64,000 nucleotides of DNA from Alopecurus myosuroides (Eukaryota; Streptophyta; Magnoliopsida; Poales; Poaceae): NCBI GenBank assembly GCA_028641055.1, contig CM054062.1:142208682-142272681 (forward strand). Direction: 5' to 3'. Shown here in pieces: positions 21,442 through 33,800 of the stretch (the stretch's first letter is position 1; every line of letters starts with the position of its first letter). The notes beneath the pieces are model-generated. The model ran no database searches and was not told the origin of the DNA. It saw only the letters and a program-made list of their open reading frames with translations. Position numbers and translations under genes: made by a program.

Positions 21442-24060
21442 TCAAATTATTATTTTTGCAGAGGTCAAATGATTACTCCACAGCAGATTTTCCTTTATGT
21501 CGGGCTGCGTCCTGAGTTGCCGGGTCTTCAGGCTCTGGGTCTTGAGTCTCTGGCTCATCTGTCGCTTGGATAGCTTCTGTTCCTCCAACCTCATCGGCAG
21601 AATGTACTTCCACTCCAGCTGAGCCAGAGCATCAGTAATGTTCTCCGGTTCATATAAAGGGCGAGGTGGAGCAGAAACAGAAGGAGTGACAGATTGAGGC
21701 GCACCAGATGAAGAGGCTATAGAGAGCCGGCTCTTCTGCGGGGCTTGGCGGACAACAGTCATAACTTGAGGAGTAAACGGCATTTTACGCTCACCCAACG
21801 AATTATAACCCGGACACATATCCTTCAACTTAACCTTTTCAGCAATGGTGCAAGCCTGAAACCAGCACCCCTTCAGGATCCTAGCGAAGTCTTTTCTGTC
21901 ATACTTGGACATATCCGCTTTATATTCTGGGAAGCCCTTCACAAGAAGATCATGATTCAATTCCAGGTGATAGGCTTTCGCCAGGGACATAACCTTGATG
22001 GCTCCGCGACAGCATGATGATAGCTTGTGCTCTTCTATCCACTAAGGGATCTGAGTTAGCTCCACAAGCATTTCACTAAGCCTTTTAGGAGGAGTGTCCC
22101 AGTTCTGGACAGCTTTAATACATTCTCCACCTCCAATGTATAGTTGCCGGATCAGGGTGAACAAAGCCTTCAGTTTCAGGTCTGGAAGTTGAAGGTTATT
22201 GCCATGCATTCTGCCTACAGGTTACAAGAAATTTGTTGATCAGAACCAAGCTATTGATAACAAGACAAAGGAAATACAGAATTGGAAAAGCTGTACATTG
22301 ACAAGGGATAATAAACCGGACAAACTTACCAAACACACTGCAGGTGATATCTCTTAGCAGATCTTTGACCTTGGTAAAGCTGGTCCGGGTTTCCTCCAAG
22401 TCCATCTCAGCAGTTTCCGCTCTAGTTATAAGAGCCTTTTCCCGGGTCTCAAAGTCCTGCTGCAGAACAGAGAAAGTCTTGGCTGCCTCAGTTATTTGAT
22501 CTTCCAGCTCCTTCTGCCGGTTTCTGGCTTCTTCAGTTTTCTTGGCCTCTTGTGCGAGCAGGTTCTTCAAATCTGAAACCCCCTTTTACGAGGAAGATTC
22601 AAGACTCTACAAATTCATTGGTCACAACAGAATAAAGTTATCAACATGTTACAGTCATAACTTGATGAAAATAAGGCTTATAATAGCATAACCCGGAAAC
22701 TGGTGAACTTATAGCATTTTCAAGAATAAAGTTAAAAGTCCCGAGTAGCCGCAGGCTGGCAGACCCGGCACTTGGGGGCTACATTATTTCAGGTTCAAGC
22801 ATTGGGTTATAAGCTATGACTAAGTCCCGGCCAACTGCAGGCTCGCAACCCGACACTTGGGGGCTACACTATTTCAATCTTAGCTCTAATGGTTGAGAAC
22901 AAAAGCATAATAAGTCCCGGTTTATAATGGAATTATAATCCGGCACTTGGGGGCTACAACTATTCAGTGATAAATCTCCAAGTATATATTACAAATATAA
23001 ACTAGAAGATTGAGGGCTACAGGTTATGGATATCGAGGTTACCTCATATTTCTGTTTCAGAAATTCTATAATACCATCAGCACGACGCCGGTTCTCAGAG
23101 AGTTCTTGAGAGAGCGTATCAAAGTCCTGGCCTTCAATATTTAGGCTAGGAGTAGCTCTCTTTTCTTCTGGCTTCACTTTTAGGTCTTCGGTGATTTTGG
23201 AGAGCACGGTGGAAGGCTCAGTAACCTGGGCAACCTGAGATCCATTTATGACCACATCCGGGTCTTGAACAGCCACCTCTTCAACCGGAGGATCATTACC
23301 CGGGATATTATCAACCGGGTTCACCTCTTCTTCATGTTCTTCAACCATAACATCCATATGACCCGGCGATGTTCTCCAAGGACTCTTTCTTCAAGGTTCA
23401 CAGAGGGAGCAACAGATGAGATAGGATTTGCTTTCAGTAGAGCTTGACCTCTACAGCAAAAAGAAAAACATAAGTTAGATTGCATGATTAAGATATTGGC
23501 AGTAATAAAACAGAAGATGGAAAAGCTAGCTTACCCAGAGTTAATGGAGAACTCACTAGCCCCGCTAAAATGAGATGAATCTGAGTTTGGAGAATCTGAA
23601 TGAAAAGGACGACTCAGCTCTAGCCTTATTTGTCCGGCTAAGGGATGTGAAGCAGTGGGTGAAACTCGAACTTTGGAGACCCGACGAAGAGGAGTTTTCT
23701 CATGCAAACCTGTTTCTAACTCGCTTGAGCCGGAGCTCCGGGTCCTCCTTCTTTTGTTGCCCTCCTCATCATCCTGCGTTTTCTCTGTGTATGAGGATGG
23801 TTTCAAAGGATTTTTGACAGTCTAGAGATAGGCACCTTTGCAACAGCCTGCCGGGTCCTCTTTTGGCCCACGGGGGACTCCTTCTCAGCCACCAGGTTGG
23901 AACCGGTGATGGGAGTAGAGGGGTCGAGATCCGGCATAGTCTGATCCGGAGCTTGATGACCCGGTGCTTCTTCACCAGCATTTCCTTCGCCTAACCCGGC
24001 GCCTTCTTGTTCTGCTTGCTCATCCTGCGAGTAATCAGCGTCCGCAAATTGGTTGTGCAA
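21442..24060 (-). pseudogene. B antisense gene, distal exons
   Basis: Minus-strand open blocks at 24060-23803, 23806-23531, 23357-22989, 22570-22196 and 21990-21442 follow the N-terminal block of the antisense gene. They encode acidic and Ser/Pro-rich text, then a coiled coil (EEARNRQKELEDQITEAAK, near 22520), then a basic C-terminal domain (KDMCPGYNSLGERKMPFTP). Gaps between blocks look like introns, one of which holds the tandem repeat at 22740-22975. Products of such antisense genes have no established function. Confidence 0.5.
22740..22975 (+). repeat. Three tandem units with PPT-like CTTGGGGGCTACA
   Basis: Units of about 85-90 bp (CTTGGGGG at 22771, 22856 and 22946) share 'AAGTCCCGG...CACTTGGGGGCTACA..TATTCA'. 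The repeated core looks like the element's own polypurine tract (CCTGGGGGCTAATG, at 25757). It lies in a gap of the antisense gene. Confidence 0.7.
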
Positions 24061-24360
24061 GTGACCGAGGGAATCAAATTCAGAAACCTCTTCCTCGTCG
24101 TCACTCTGCTCTTCTGATTCTTCATCCTCAGGTGGAGAAGCCGGTTCTTCTATGGTAACCCAGAAGGGGTCTATGACCTGTGAACCGGAACAACATCAAG
24201 GTTAGAGACTGCGCAGATACAGGAATGAAAGAGTAATTATAATGCAAAGGGTATATAAACTTACAGGAGGAGCCGGGTTAGAAGAGTTGTAGGGCTCCAA
24301 GCCAACGTCAAAGAATTTATCTTGTTTTACTCCAACCAGGAGCTTTAAGAAGGTTACCAT

Positions 24361-25232
24361 ATCCGCCTTAGACACTAGAGATTGGGAATATCACATAGAA
24401 TTTGATAAACCAGCATACTCATGGAACAGCCGGTTCCTGATACTGAGGGGTTGGATGCGCCATTCTACCCAGGTTTTGGTTAAGTCTAAACCAGTAAGCC
24501 CGTGAACTATCAAAGAGGTTACACGCTTTAGGAGAGGACGGATCTTAACTCGATCAGAGGATTTGGCATAGGAGTTCATGGTACTGGTGTACACTAAACG
24601 TTCAGGACGATAACCCGGAAGAGCCGGCTCATCTTCAGGAGAAGTATTTTTTATGTAGAAGTAAGATTTTTGCCACAGTTTAGGGTGACTGGCCAGAGGA
24701 ATGCCCGGATAGGCGATATCTTTCCGCCTCTGAAAAGAAATGCCCCTGCAGTGAATAAATTCGCCCCCAGCTACCTCTGGGTGTTTGTTGCAATAAAAGT
24801 ATTCAAGAAAGAAGTCTAAGTTGGGATCTACTTTGAGGTGGTCGTCACAAAGGACTACAAAATTGCTAACATTAAGGATAGAATTTTGTGGAAGGTCTTG
24901 AAGGTGGAGGCCATAATAACTTAGGAGCCGGCGGAAAAAGAGAGATCCGGGTGGACGAAACCCACGGAGAATGTGGGATTCAAAACCTATTACCTCACCA
25001 GCCCTAGGTTCGGGCCGGATCTCGTTTCCAGGGGCACTCCAAGATAAGTTCTTGGGCAGTAACCTGGAGTCCTCCATCTCCGTGAGCCGGCCTTGGGTTA
25101 TCTCTGACTTGCACCAATTGATTTGCATTTTTTCTCCCCGAGACCTGCTGCTCCAGAACCGTAAGCTCCTCCGGTTTTCTTCTTCTTCTCAGCTCCGCCG
25201 GTCTTGGACACCAAGCTTTTCTCCTTCACCAT
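24361..25232 (-). pseudogene. B antisense gene, N-terminal part (Transposase_28-like)
   Basis: A plausible start is the ATG of MVKEKSLVSKTG at 25232, because D has the matching MVKEKT start (26664). A one-base shift near 25125 leads into MQINWCKSEIT and a domain with HILRGFRPPGSLFFRRLLSY, LPQNSILNVSNF and VDPNLDFFLEYFY. This is the profile known as 'putative gypsy type transposon' (Transposase_28) found in antisense frames of grass gypsy elements. The frame ends with RIQPLSIRNRLFHEYAG. It is transcribed opposite to gag-pol and has its own TATA box upstream. Confidence 0.7.
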
Positions 25233-25367
25233 CTTGAGATGAACGCAGGCGATGCTCCGGCCGCGCCGGCGCAGGAGAAGAGGTGGAGCTCTCGATCTTG
25301 GTCTGGGGGAAGAAGATGAAGCGGGGGAACACATGATGCGAATGAGCCCTGGGGGTTGTACCCTTGA

Positions 25368-25377
25368 CTATTTATAG
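25368..25377 (-). promoter_or_regulatory. Antisense TATA box in B
   Basis: Minus-strand CTATAAATAG, 136 bp before the ATG at 25232. C has the identical decamer at the equivalent place (53278-53287), and D a decayed form. Confidence 0.6.
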
Positions 25378-25756
25378 GCGGGGCTTAAACCCTAGGGTTA
25401 AGTGGTGATTTTTGCACAAGGGCCCCTCAAGATTAAACTTTTTACGGGAAAAATACAGCGAGATCGGATCACAGGAGGAGATTTTCTTTGAAAAAATGGA
25501 GTAATTGCGTGGAGAAGAATCCAGGCTAAGTTAAGATTTTTTCTGGTTCCGGAGATCTGGGAGATGAAAACGCGGGAGTTGCCTTTCCAAGAAACAGAAA
25601 GATATGATCTTGGAGATAAAGAGCTCAGCCCGTGAAATCCGGATTGGATACCTTGTTGAGAGTTATCTTATAAAGGCAAATTATTTTTTGCCTGGCTTGT
25701 GCACCAAGAAGTTTAACGTGAACATCGTAAGTCCAGACTTAAGTGTTCAGGTTAAC

Positions 25757-25767
25757 CTGGGGGCTAA
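25757..25767 (+). other. B polypurine tract
   Basis: CCTGGGGGCTAA directly precedes the LTR start TGTTGGGGG. Confidence 0.65.
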
Positions 25768-26395
25768 TGTTGGGGGAATAGGTGAGGGGGGGCCTCACCT
25801 ACCCCTCATACAAACCGGAACCCACTTAATGGGACCCAAGACTATTGGTCTGATTTATAATAGGGAGATCCAGATTATGATTGCCGCTCTAAGGAAAGGA
25901 GGTCCGGGTTACCCATTCCATAACCCGGAGAAGATAGAAGACCGGCCCAGAGTTTGTGTTATGAAACATAGAGGCCCAAGGCCTGGAGGTCAGCCCAAGG
26001 CCAGACGGAGATGACCAGGCCACGAGGTGAACCGGCAAAGGAAGACCTAGAACCAGATTAGAGCAGGACTCCGATAATGGGTGTAACCCGGATCCTCTGT
26101 AACCCGGAGGTCTTGTCCCCTATATAAGGCGAGACCCTGGGACGTAGAAAGCTAAGCTCTAAGTCGATAGCAAGGTAACTCGAGACATCGAGAGCCGGAA
26201 TCGCCCTTTGTAATCGAGACCTTGTTTCCTGATAGTAAGAAGGCAGAAGTAGGTTTAGCCCTCAATCGAGGGGCCGAACCTGGGTAAACTCGCGTCTCTC
26301 GTTTCCGCCTTAACCCTTTCGAAGTTTCACTCAGTAGCAATGGCCTCGCAATCTAGTTCTCGCATGAGGACACTTGCCGTGACAACACCACGACA
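25768..26395 (+). repeat. B 3' LTR, 628 bp
   Basis: Starts TGTTGGGGGAATAGG and ends CCACGACA. TATA box TATATAAG at 26121-26128. It is homologous along its length to D's LTR (27206-27842). The next five bases, GAAAC, would be the target duplication. Confidence 0.8.
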
Positions 26396-26664
26396 GAAAC
26401 CCCGGAGAATATAAGCCTCGAAGAAAATTACCTCATCCGGCCCAGGGGTAGGCCGGATCTCGTCTCCTGGGGTGCGCCAAGAAATATCACCCGGCAACAA
26501 GCCCGAGTTTTGCATCTCCTGGACCCGGCAGGTAGTGATCTCAGACTTGCACCAGCTCACCTGCATCTCTTTTTTGCTTCTGGGGAAGAACCAACAATTT
26601 CTCCGGTTCTCTTCTTCTTTCCGGTTCTAGCGCCTTTTCTCTCCATGGTTTTCTCCTTCACCAT
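26396..26664 (-). pseudogene. D antisense gene, first part
   Basis: Begins MVKEK at 26664. After a shift it continues as MQVSWCKSEIT and IRPTPGPDEVIFFEAYILRGF, then stops matching exactly where B's LTR begins. It is the counterpart of B's antisense gene and shows the insertion point of B within the Transposase_28-like domain. Confidence 0.7.
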
Positions 26665-26792
26665 TAGTTCCTCGACGGTGGCGATCCTCCGGTGGCTGAG
26701 GCACGTGAGCTAGTTCGAGCTACCGGGCGGCGCTGGACGTTGAAAATGAAGTGGGGGCGTGGGTACGGAATGATGCCAAGGGTACCCCGTCA

Positions 26793-26803
26793 CTATTCAT
26801 AAG
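26793..26803 (-). promoter_or_regulatory. Decayed antisense TATA box in D
   Basis: Minus-strand CTTATGAATAG, about 130 bp before the ATG at 26664. Spacing matches B. Confidence 0.4.
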
Positions 26804-27205
26804 CGGGGGCTAAACCCTAGGTTTTAGCGGCCGCTTTGCAAAAAGGACCCTAGACATCAACATATTCCCAAATTATCTAGCAGATTGGATCTACAATTTG
26901 TGGAGATAAATGCATTGGATCTGGCGCAATAAATACGCGGAGAAAGTTTCCGGATAAACTGAAGATTTTTTGGTTCCTCAAATCTCGGAGATAAACTCGC
27001 AAACATAATTTCCAGTTTAAATTCATACGGTTTAAAACTTGGAGATAAAGAGCAAGAAAAAAAAGGAAGAATGGAATCTCTATAACATTAAGATTAAGAT
27101 TCGGATATTCTCTTCAACGAAATAAGATTATGTTGATTTTCTTTCAGGAGTTTCACGCCGAACGAGATAAGCCATGGCTCAGCATTCACGTTAACCTAGG
27201 GCTAA

Positions 27206-27842
27206 TGTTGGGGGAATAGATAAGGGGGTGCCCCTGAATGCTCCCGCATAAACCGGATTCAACTGCTACCGGTTCATAACTAATTTTCTAGGTTATACTA
27301 TGATAGTCTGAGGAAGACGAACCAACATGAAGATTGAAGACTGGGAGAACCAGCAGGAAGACCCGGACATGGCCCAGTGTGACCCGGCTAATTACGATAA
27401 CCAAGATAGAAGGCCCAGGGCGGCCCAAGTCCGGGAGGACGATCCAGACCCAGATAACTGATCCGGGTTCTGGGGTAAACCGGCTAGGAGCCTGAAAACC
27501 GGATCCTCCTAGGACTCCGAGGGCGGACGTAACCCGGATTCTCCTGTAACCTCAGGAACTCGTCTACAATATAAAGAGAGTTCCTAGGACGTACAAGGAC
27601 AAGTTTTAGTTGATAGTAATAACCCTCGAAACATTGTAAGCCGGAATCGTGTCCTGTAATCGAGGTCTCGAACCATCAATAGTAAAGAAGTAAGAGTAGG
27701 TTTTACCCTCAATAGAGGGGCTGATCCTGGGTAAACTCCCTTTCCTCTTTCCCACCATAACCCTTTCGATACTTCGCTTAGAAGATATTCCCTCACGATC
27801 TAGTTCACGCACGAGGACACTTGCCATGGCAACACCATGACA
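27206..27842 (+). repeat. D 3' LTR, 637 bp
   Basis: Starts TGTTGGGGGAATAGA after the PPT-like ACCTAGGGCTAA and ends CACCATGACA. TATA-like AATATAAAG at 27568-27576. Confidence 0.8.
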
Positions 27843-29396
27843 GTTTTCATGCCTGATGTGTGTCCAAAGAGAGCAAGAATCTCCTTGATTGCTTGCAGCT
27901 GTCCAACTTCCGGATGACAGAAAATAATTACGTCATCCGCGTAGAGAGAGACTGTTGCGACCAAGTCTTGGCACGCTAGCTTTGGTAGAATCCCAAGCTC
28001 CGTTGACCTTGCTAGGAGTCGATTTAATGACTCCATTACCAATACGAAAAACTGTGGTGATAGGGGGTCCCCCTGCCCGAGGCCCCTTCAATGCAAGATG
28101 GGAGGAACATGCTCACCATTGAGGAAGACCCTAGTGTTGGCCGTAGACAAGAGCATAGACACCCACTCGCAAAAACTTTGTCAAAACCTAGCTTTTGGAG
28201 TATCTCAAGAAGTAACCCCCAAGAAACCGAGTCAAAAGCTCGAGCGATGTCCAACTTGAGCATCACCCGGGGCTCCTTCAGTCGGTTGAGCAGTCTTGCC
28301 GTTTGTTGGACTAACATGAAATTTTCATGGATGCAGTGCTTCTGGATGAAAGCGCTTTGATTCCTTGCAACCAACTTGTCCAGACGGGGGGCTAAACGTG
28401 TCGCGAGAGTTTTAGCCGCCAACTTAGCGAAGATATGGATCAGGCTAATTGGCCTATAATCCCCGAGAGAAGCCGCGTCAGGGCACTTGGGCGAAACGAC
28501 CATTAGCGCCTGGTTCAAACCCTGGAGCCCCCTTCCATTCATCTCTAAGAACTTGTTGAAAGCTGCCATGAAATCAGCTTTCATAATCCCCCAGCAACTT
28601 TGCAGGAACTCGGTCGTGAAACCATCAGGTCCCGACGCCTTCCCATGAGGAATTCGTTGTATTACCTCCCAAACCTCCGCCTCCATGAATGGATCCTCTA
28701 GGGTCGATAGATCTTCCTCGTCCGGGAACCCAAGAAAGTCTAGGTCCAACAAGAAATCCCGGCCGATCGAGCTGCCTAGAAGCGCCTGAAAATGGTCGAA
28801 CATGGCCTGAGCCATGGTCCCATGTTCAGAATCTAGCACCCCGTCAATCTCGAGGCTTTGAATCACATTTTTCAGCCTTCTGTAAGACGCATGTTGGTGG
28901 AAGAACGCCGTGTGGGCATGGATCTCCGTAATCCATGCAATTTTGGCACGTTGCCGTGCCATCATGCGCTCCAGCGAGGCCAGACCTAAATGGGCCTTCT
29001 TCAGCTTAGCGCAGAGTGCCCTCTCGTCACACGAAATCTGTCGAGTTTCCATCGTTGTGTCCAGTACTTCCCGCGCTATCATGAGCTGTAGTGATGCACC
29101 CTACTTTCTTGTCGCTCCAACTCCTAAGTTGACGCCCCGTACGTTTCAACTTGGAGCTCAACCTTCGGAATGGGTCAGTGTTCCCCTGTACCTCGCCCCA
29201 GGCTGATTCAACCACCTCATGGAATTCATCGAGCTTCATCCAAAACCGCTCAAAATGGAAACACTTTCTTCCTAGCAGCGGGGCAGTGCAGTCCAAGATA
29301 AGGGGGAGTGATCGTCCACCACAGAAGCGAGACAGTGAATCGAGTAGTTTTCTTGGATCTCCTCCCAATCACTGGAGCAGAACACCCTGTCCAGTC
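27843..29396 (-). pseudogene. LINE reverse transcriptase
   Basis: RT motifs in order: GKASGPDGFTTEFLQSCW, YRPISLIHIFAKLAAKTLA, NQSAFI, LKLDIARAFDSVSW and the catalytic YADDVIIF (near 27935). Frameshifts lie near 29060 and 28090. The sequence breaks off shortly after GHTSGMKT, at D. The upstream part 29396-29100 is the endonuclease end (SDWEEIQENY). Confidence 0.85.
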
Positions 29397-30186
29397 TAGG
29401 GATGACAATGGGTACCCTGTACACCTGTTACCCTGCGAGTAAAAACTCTATTAGGGCAAGGGTTTGGGATTAAAAAATACCCATGGGTATATAAATGGGA
29501 AAATGTCATGCCCATCGGGCAGAGAGGGTACGGGCATGGGATTGCACAACCCATACCCGCGTACCCTTCTACCCGTGTTAATTCTGTCAAATGGGCCTTA
29601 TAGTACAATTAAACCTAACCTAATTTTCCAATCACACAGCCCGCATGTCAACTTAGCTACTCAAGGGCAAAGGAGCCACGATGGATTGATCGTACGTTAT
29701 TGGCACAAGGGTCAATTGTCGTCTCCTATTACCATTAGTGCCGCACGTAATCCGTTAATGTTGATTATTATGACTATATGTTTGCTGCTTATGATTATAT
29801 GATGGAGTTTCTCATTCATGATGAGTTTTTTATTATGCCTATGTGGTGTTGTTTAGGAAAGGAGCTTTTGTTTACAATATGTTGTTATTCATGAGTGTGC
29901 TATTGTTACAAAGTGCTGCTATTTATAATTTCGAAAAATTTCTCATATTTATAAATTAATTATTGTTGTATATTGTTGTTTATGGCCATTTTGGCTCAAT
30001 TTGTTAAGTTGCTAATACGGGTATTTTTTACCCGCGGGGAACCCTTTACCCTGTCAGGTGACGAGTATGGGAAAAAGTTATTACCCGCTGACGGGTATGG
30101 GTACGAGTGACGGGTAAACTCGAGGGAGGCGGGCAAGGGTATGTGGTGGCTCCACCCGCGCCCATACCCTGCGGGTGCCATCCCTA
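29397..30186 (-). mobile_element. hAT-type MITE, 790 bp
   Basis: Ends TAGGGATGACAATGGG and (reverse) TAGGGATGGCACCC, flanked by a perfect 8-bp duplication GTCCAGTC (29389-29396 and 30187-30194). An 8-bp TSD with TAGGGATG-type ends points to hAT. The interior has GGGTACC-type repeats near both ends and no transposase. Removing it and one TSD copy rejoins the LINE endonuclease frame. Confidence 0.9.
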
Positions 30187-30860
30187 GTCCAGTCTGACGA
30201 GCATAAGAACCTCTCTTTCACTGGACCACGTGTATTGCCGGCCCTGAAGGTAGACCTCTTTCAACTCGCAACCATTTAGGAAGAGTCTCATCCTTCCCAT
30301 CATTCTCCTATTCAGGTTTCCTTTGTTCTTGTCTTCATCCTGGTAGATCATACTGAAGTCTCCCAGAGGGCCCACGGACCCGGTCTCGTGGAGCGCACAT
30401 TGCGCAGCTCCGTGAGAAAGGCCACCTTAGCCTCCTCCTCCTGTGGTCCATAAACATTGATGAGCCACCACCCTGCCCCCCCAACCAGGGATACCCTTGC
30501 CATGATCGAGTTTGTATCTATATGCACTTTTCGAGTTGGACCTTCGCGCTCACCCAAGCGACAATGATACCACCTCTCGTACCGTTCGCGGGCAAGCAGA
30601 TATAATCATCAAAATCTGAGCCTAGGGATTCCATTATAACCGGCAAACATTGGACTTCCTTGCGTGGTCGTTAAGGCCTCGCGCATTCAACACCATTACT
30701 CTTGGTTCGTACAACGTGGGACACCAGAGACACCCTAATGATGACGCGGGACCCAGGCTCAAGCCCCCACCAGGCGACCACCTAGTGTCTCCATACGTGA
30801 CGGAGAGGAACCACCCCCACGAATCACTAAGATCGTCCACCCATAAAGCTCTCTGATTGC
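30187..30860 (-). pseudogene. LINE endonuclease domain
   Basis: The frame starts near 30713 with VMVLNARGLNDHARKSN, the usual opening of plant L1 endonucleases. It continues with WWLINVYGPQEE and GPLGDFSMIYQDEDKN, and ends VRLDRVF across the MITE. Several stops and shifts, including one near 30360. Confidence 0.75.
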
Positions 30861-33800
30861 CGCGATCATGTTTTCCTCCAAGGTGACCTCGAACATCCTG
30901 TGGTAGGCCACAACTACCTCCGAAGAGGGTGCGTCCACCTTGTCGATCAATCCCATCTTACGCATAAGGTTTTGCGTTGCGCCCACTACTTAGAGTTCAT
31001 TCCACCTTGCTGCTTTGCAATAGTACCGCTCCGCCATGGCTAGAAATCCATAGACAATAAACGCCTGTGAAGCGGGGGGGGGTCTCTAAGATATTTTCCG
31101 AGCGCGCCTTAGCAGCTGCAAGAAAACTCCCCAGAGTACGCGGAATCTCGACAGTCACACAACTCGGCCCCCTTGGCGGTTACGGACAAAAGTGACTGGA
31201 GGCGAAGCGAAACACGTCACAGAGGGGTCCGCACGCTATCCCCGTTCCCCATATCGGCCCCGGAAACCTCCTGGCCAGGCTCATTGACAGAGCCAAGTGG
31301 AGAGGGCTTTGCCCGAGTCGAGATCGGGGAAATCTCCTCTGAAGCCGCCGGAGATGCGTCGGTCGAGTCAGGCGAGCGAAGGACAGGAGAGTCCGGAGTG
31401 TCTCCCCTCAAGTCCACCCTCGTGAAAGGCTCAAGGGTCCCAGCCCCCCGAATGGACGCAACCCTCGTTGGTGTATCCACCGAGTGCCCAGCATCCAACA
31501 GCGGCCCACCGCAAGCCCCCAGCCCGTCCAGCACACAGTCGATCTGGGCCAGGGCCAACTCGCCACGCGCCAAAACCAAATCCGCTACTTGAGAAGAAGA
31601 CCCCTCTTGTTCCGCCCGGCCCCCGGGCTGTACCATGTCACCTTCTGGCTCCACCCCGGGAAGCAGAGCGCCCTCTGCGCAGACAGAAAAGAGCGGGCAT
31701 GGTGCAGCAGGAACCTTCTCGATCGATCTGTTGCAGGTGCCAACCGGCAGCCACAACCCACCCACCATGATTCTGACATGGTCCCCAAACACGTTGGCCT
31801 CACGCGCAGGAGAGGGGACCGGAGCCATTTGCGCCGTCCATGTCGCCTTCCGTGGGAACGCCCTGGGCTACAGTGCAGACCTAGGAAGGAACCACATCCG
31901 TGTAACCAATTTGGGGAGCGGCACAATCCACCAACCCACGCCGCGACCGCTGCTTCTCTTTCAGCTTTAACCATTTTTCTAGCGCCTCGACTGGGAGGGA
32001 GTGCCCACCACGAGCCCAGAGGAGAACGTGCGTGTCCGCCCACTTTGGCATTCGTCCTTGAAGCGCCTTTGACACGCTGGTCTTCGCCTGGTTCCGTTGG
32101 CTCTACGCCATGCGCCCTCGCCGGACCGCACATCGGGAGAGAACGATTCAGGCGCCCCCCTCGATGAACCTCGCGAGTCCGGGGCACATGGCGGATGGCT
32201 CCCGAAATCCGTATCCTTAGCAACGCGAATCTTCCAAGGGTACACCAGGGTTTTGATGTGAGGAGGAGAGATGTGCTCGTGCAGCGCGGCCATCTCCTTT
32301 GGTGACGGTGGAGCCCCCGACTCTAGGACGTGAAAGTCCACGACCGTCGGGATTGCGTCTATGTAGAGGCACCATGCGGAGAGCCTGAACACCGACATGT
32401 CCAACCTCAACCTAGTATCTGGGTGCAGCTTCTCCACCCAAGCCGATGGCGACAGGATAGTTTCCGCCGCATCGAGACCCCAACAGTTGTCCGGTAGACC
32501 TTCGATCTAGACGTCCGCGTACACCACCAGAGACCCCGCAGCTGCGTGGGCGCGGCGGGACCATGGAAGCAAGCGTAGATGCACCATCGGTGTAATGACG
32601 AACGGCTCCGCCATTATTGCATCTCTGTCCCTCTATTCGCTGAAGAACAGCAGGAAGGAACCACCACTGTGACATATGACCGAGGAAGTCCCCAACTCGA
32701 GATCATGGAGCTGAAAAAGCACCTCGGAAATCCTCGCCCGCGAAAGTGCTCTCCTTTAGCCATCATCGATGGCGATCACCGCATTCTCAAGTTCTTCTTT
32801 GGCGTTGTCCATCCTCTATGACCGGTTGAAGATGTAAGAAGCCCGCGAAGGACGCTCCTCACGTCGGCCGGCCACGACTACGCTCTGGGACGAGGTCGTT
32901 GCCGCGAAGGGGACCACTGCTTTCTCCTGTTCCCGCCACACGCGAGGATCAACACCTGCACCGTCCATGGTGTCCCGCGTCCCGCGCACCACCACGGTCT
33001 CCCGTTCCCGCCGCGCGCGAGGATCAGCGCATGCGCCCTCCATGGTCTCCTGCCCATCGCGCATACGTGAAGCATCATCCGTGGCGTGAGCCCCCCTTGG
33101 GATCTCGTGGGCGGGCGCATACACCTCCGCACCCCGTGCACCCTGTTCAGGGCGCGCTTTGCTTGCCGGCCTGGTACGACACTCCATAGCAGCCACCACC
33201 AATTTACCCCCTCCATGCGCGCGCCCCGCAGCATCTACCGCCATTACCGATCACCTCCATGGCTCTGTACAAGACCTTGACCAGTGTACTTCCACCCTGC
33301 ACCGGATACAGCCCGCCTGACATCGCAATCGTAGGCCCTGTGGTCCGGCGACCGGCAGAGCAAGCAGAAACCTCGAAATTCGCCAGCTTCCCTTGCAGTA
33401 CGGCGTGCCTTCTCCGCCACCTGCCTCCCAGCGCGGAGGCCTCTAGGGCTCTTACGCTTAGGGAGCTCCCATGGCGCCTCCAACATAGGCGCCTCCTCAA
33501 TATCCCGCAACTCCCTTGGCGACTCCCACTCCTCCTCCGTCGACGTCGTCGAAGACTCATCAGACCGGTCCAGAGCATCGAACATGTGCGCCACACCCTG
33601 GTAAATCTCAGACATCACCCAGGTCCCCTCCCCGTCCACCGGAGAACCCTCGAGCACCTTGCGGTAGGACCGCCGGGGGCTGATCGACCGAGCCAGAGTC
33701 GCGGCTTGCGTGCCAGCGATCATCGCGCCCCCGTGGCCCTAGCATGACCTCACCGGAGCAGGGGGAAGGGGAAGGAGAGACGAGGAAAGGGGAGCCCCCG

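Larger units (their letters stand above)
13911..26395 (+). mobile_element. Ty3/gypsy Tat-type element B (5' end missing)
   Basis: Plus-strand element beginning in mid-gag at the junction with A and ending with a 3' LTR. The order is gag, protease, RT, RNase H, a second RNase H, integrase, spacer, antisense gene, PPT, LTR. Two RNase H domains plus an antisense gene between pol and the 3' LTR are hallmarks of the plant Tat lineage. A Helitron sits in the RNase H region. Its LTR end at 26395 is followed at once by the antisense gene of D, a same-family element, so B inserted there. All frames are broken. Confidence 0.85.
26396..27842 (+). mobile_element. Tat-type element D, 3' end only
   Basis: Same family as B. 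It holds the start of the antisense gene, a 3' spacer (26804-27190, no gene seen), a PPT and a 3' LTR. B is inserted in its antisense gene. D's LTR end at 27842 abuts the RT of the LINE, so D is inserted in the LINE. Confidence 0.8.

Noticed and set aside
31217..32223. Long overlapping frames on both strands
   Set aside because: Part of the decayed LINE ORF1. Only the minus-strand conserved blocks fit LINE order; plus-strand frames are shadows.
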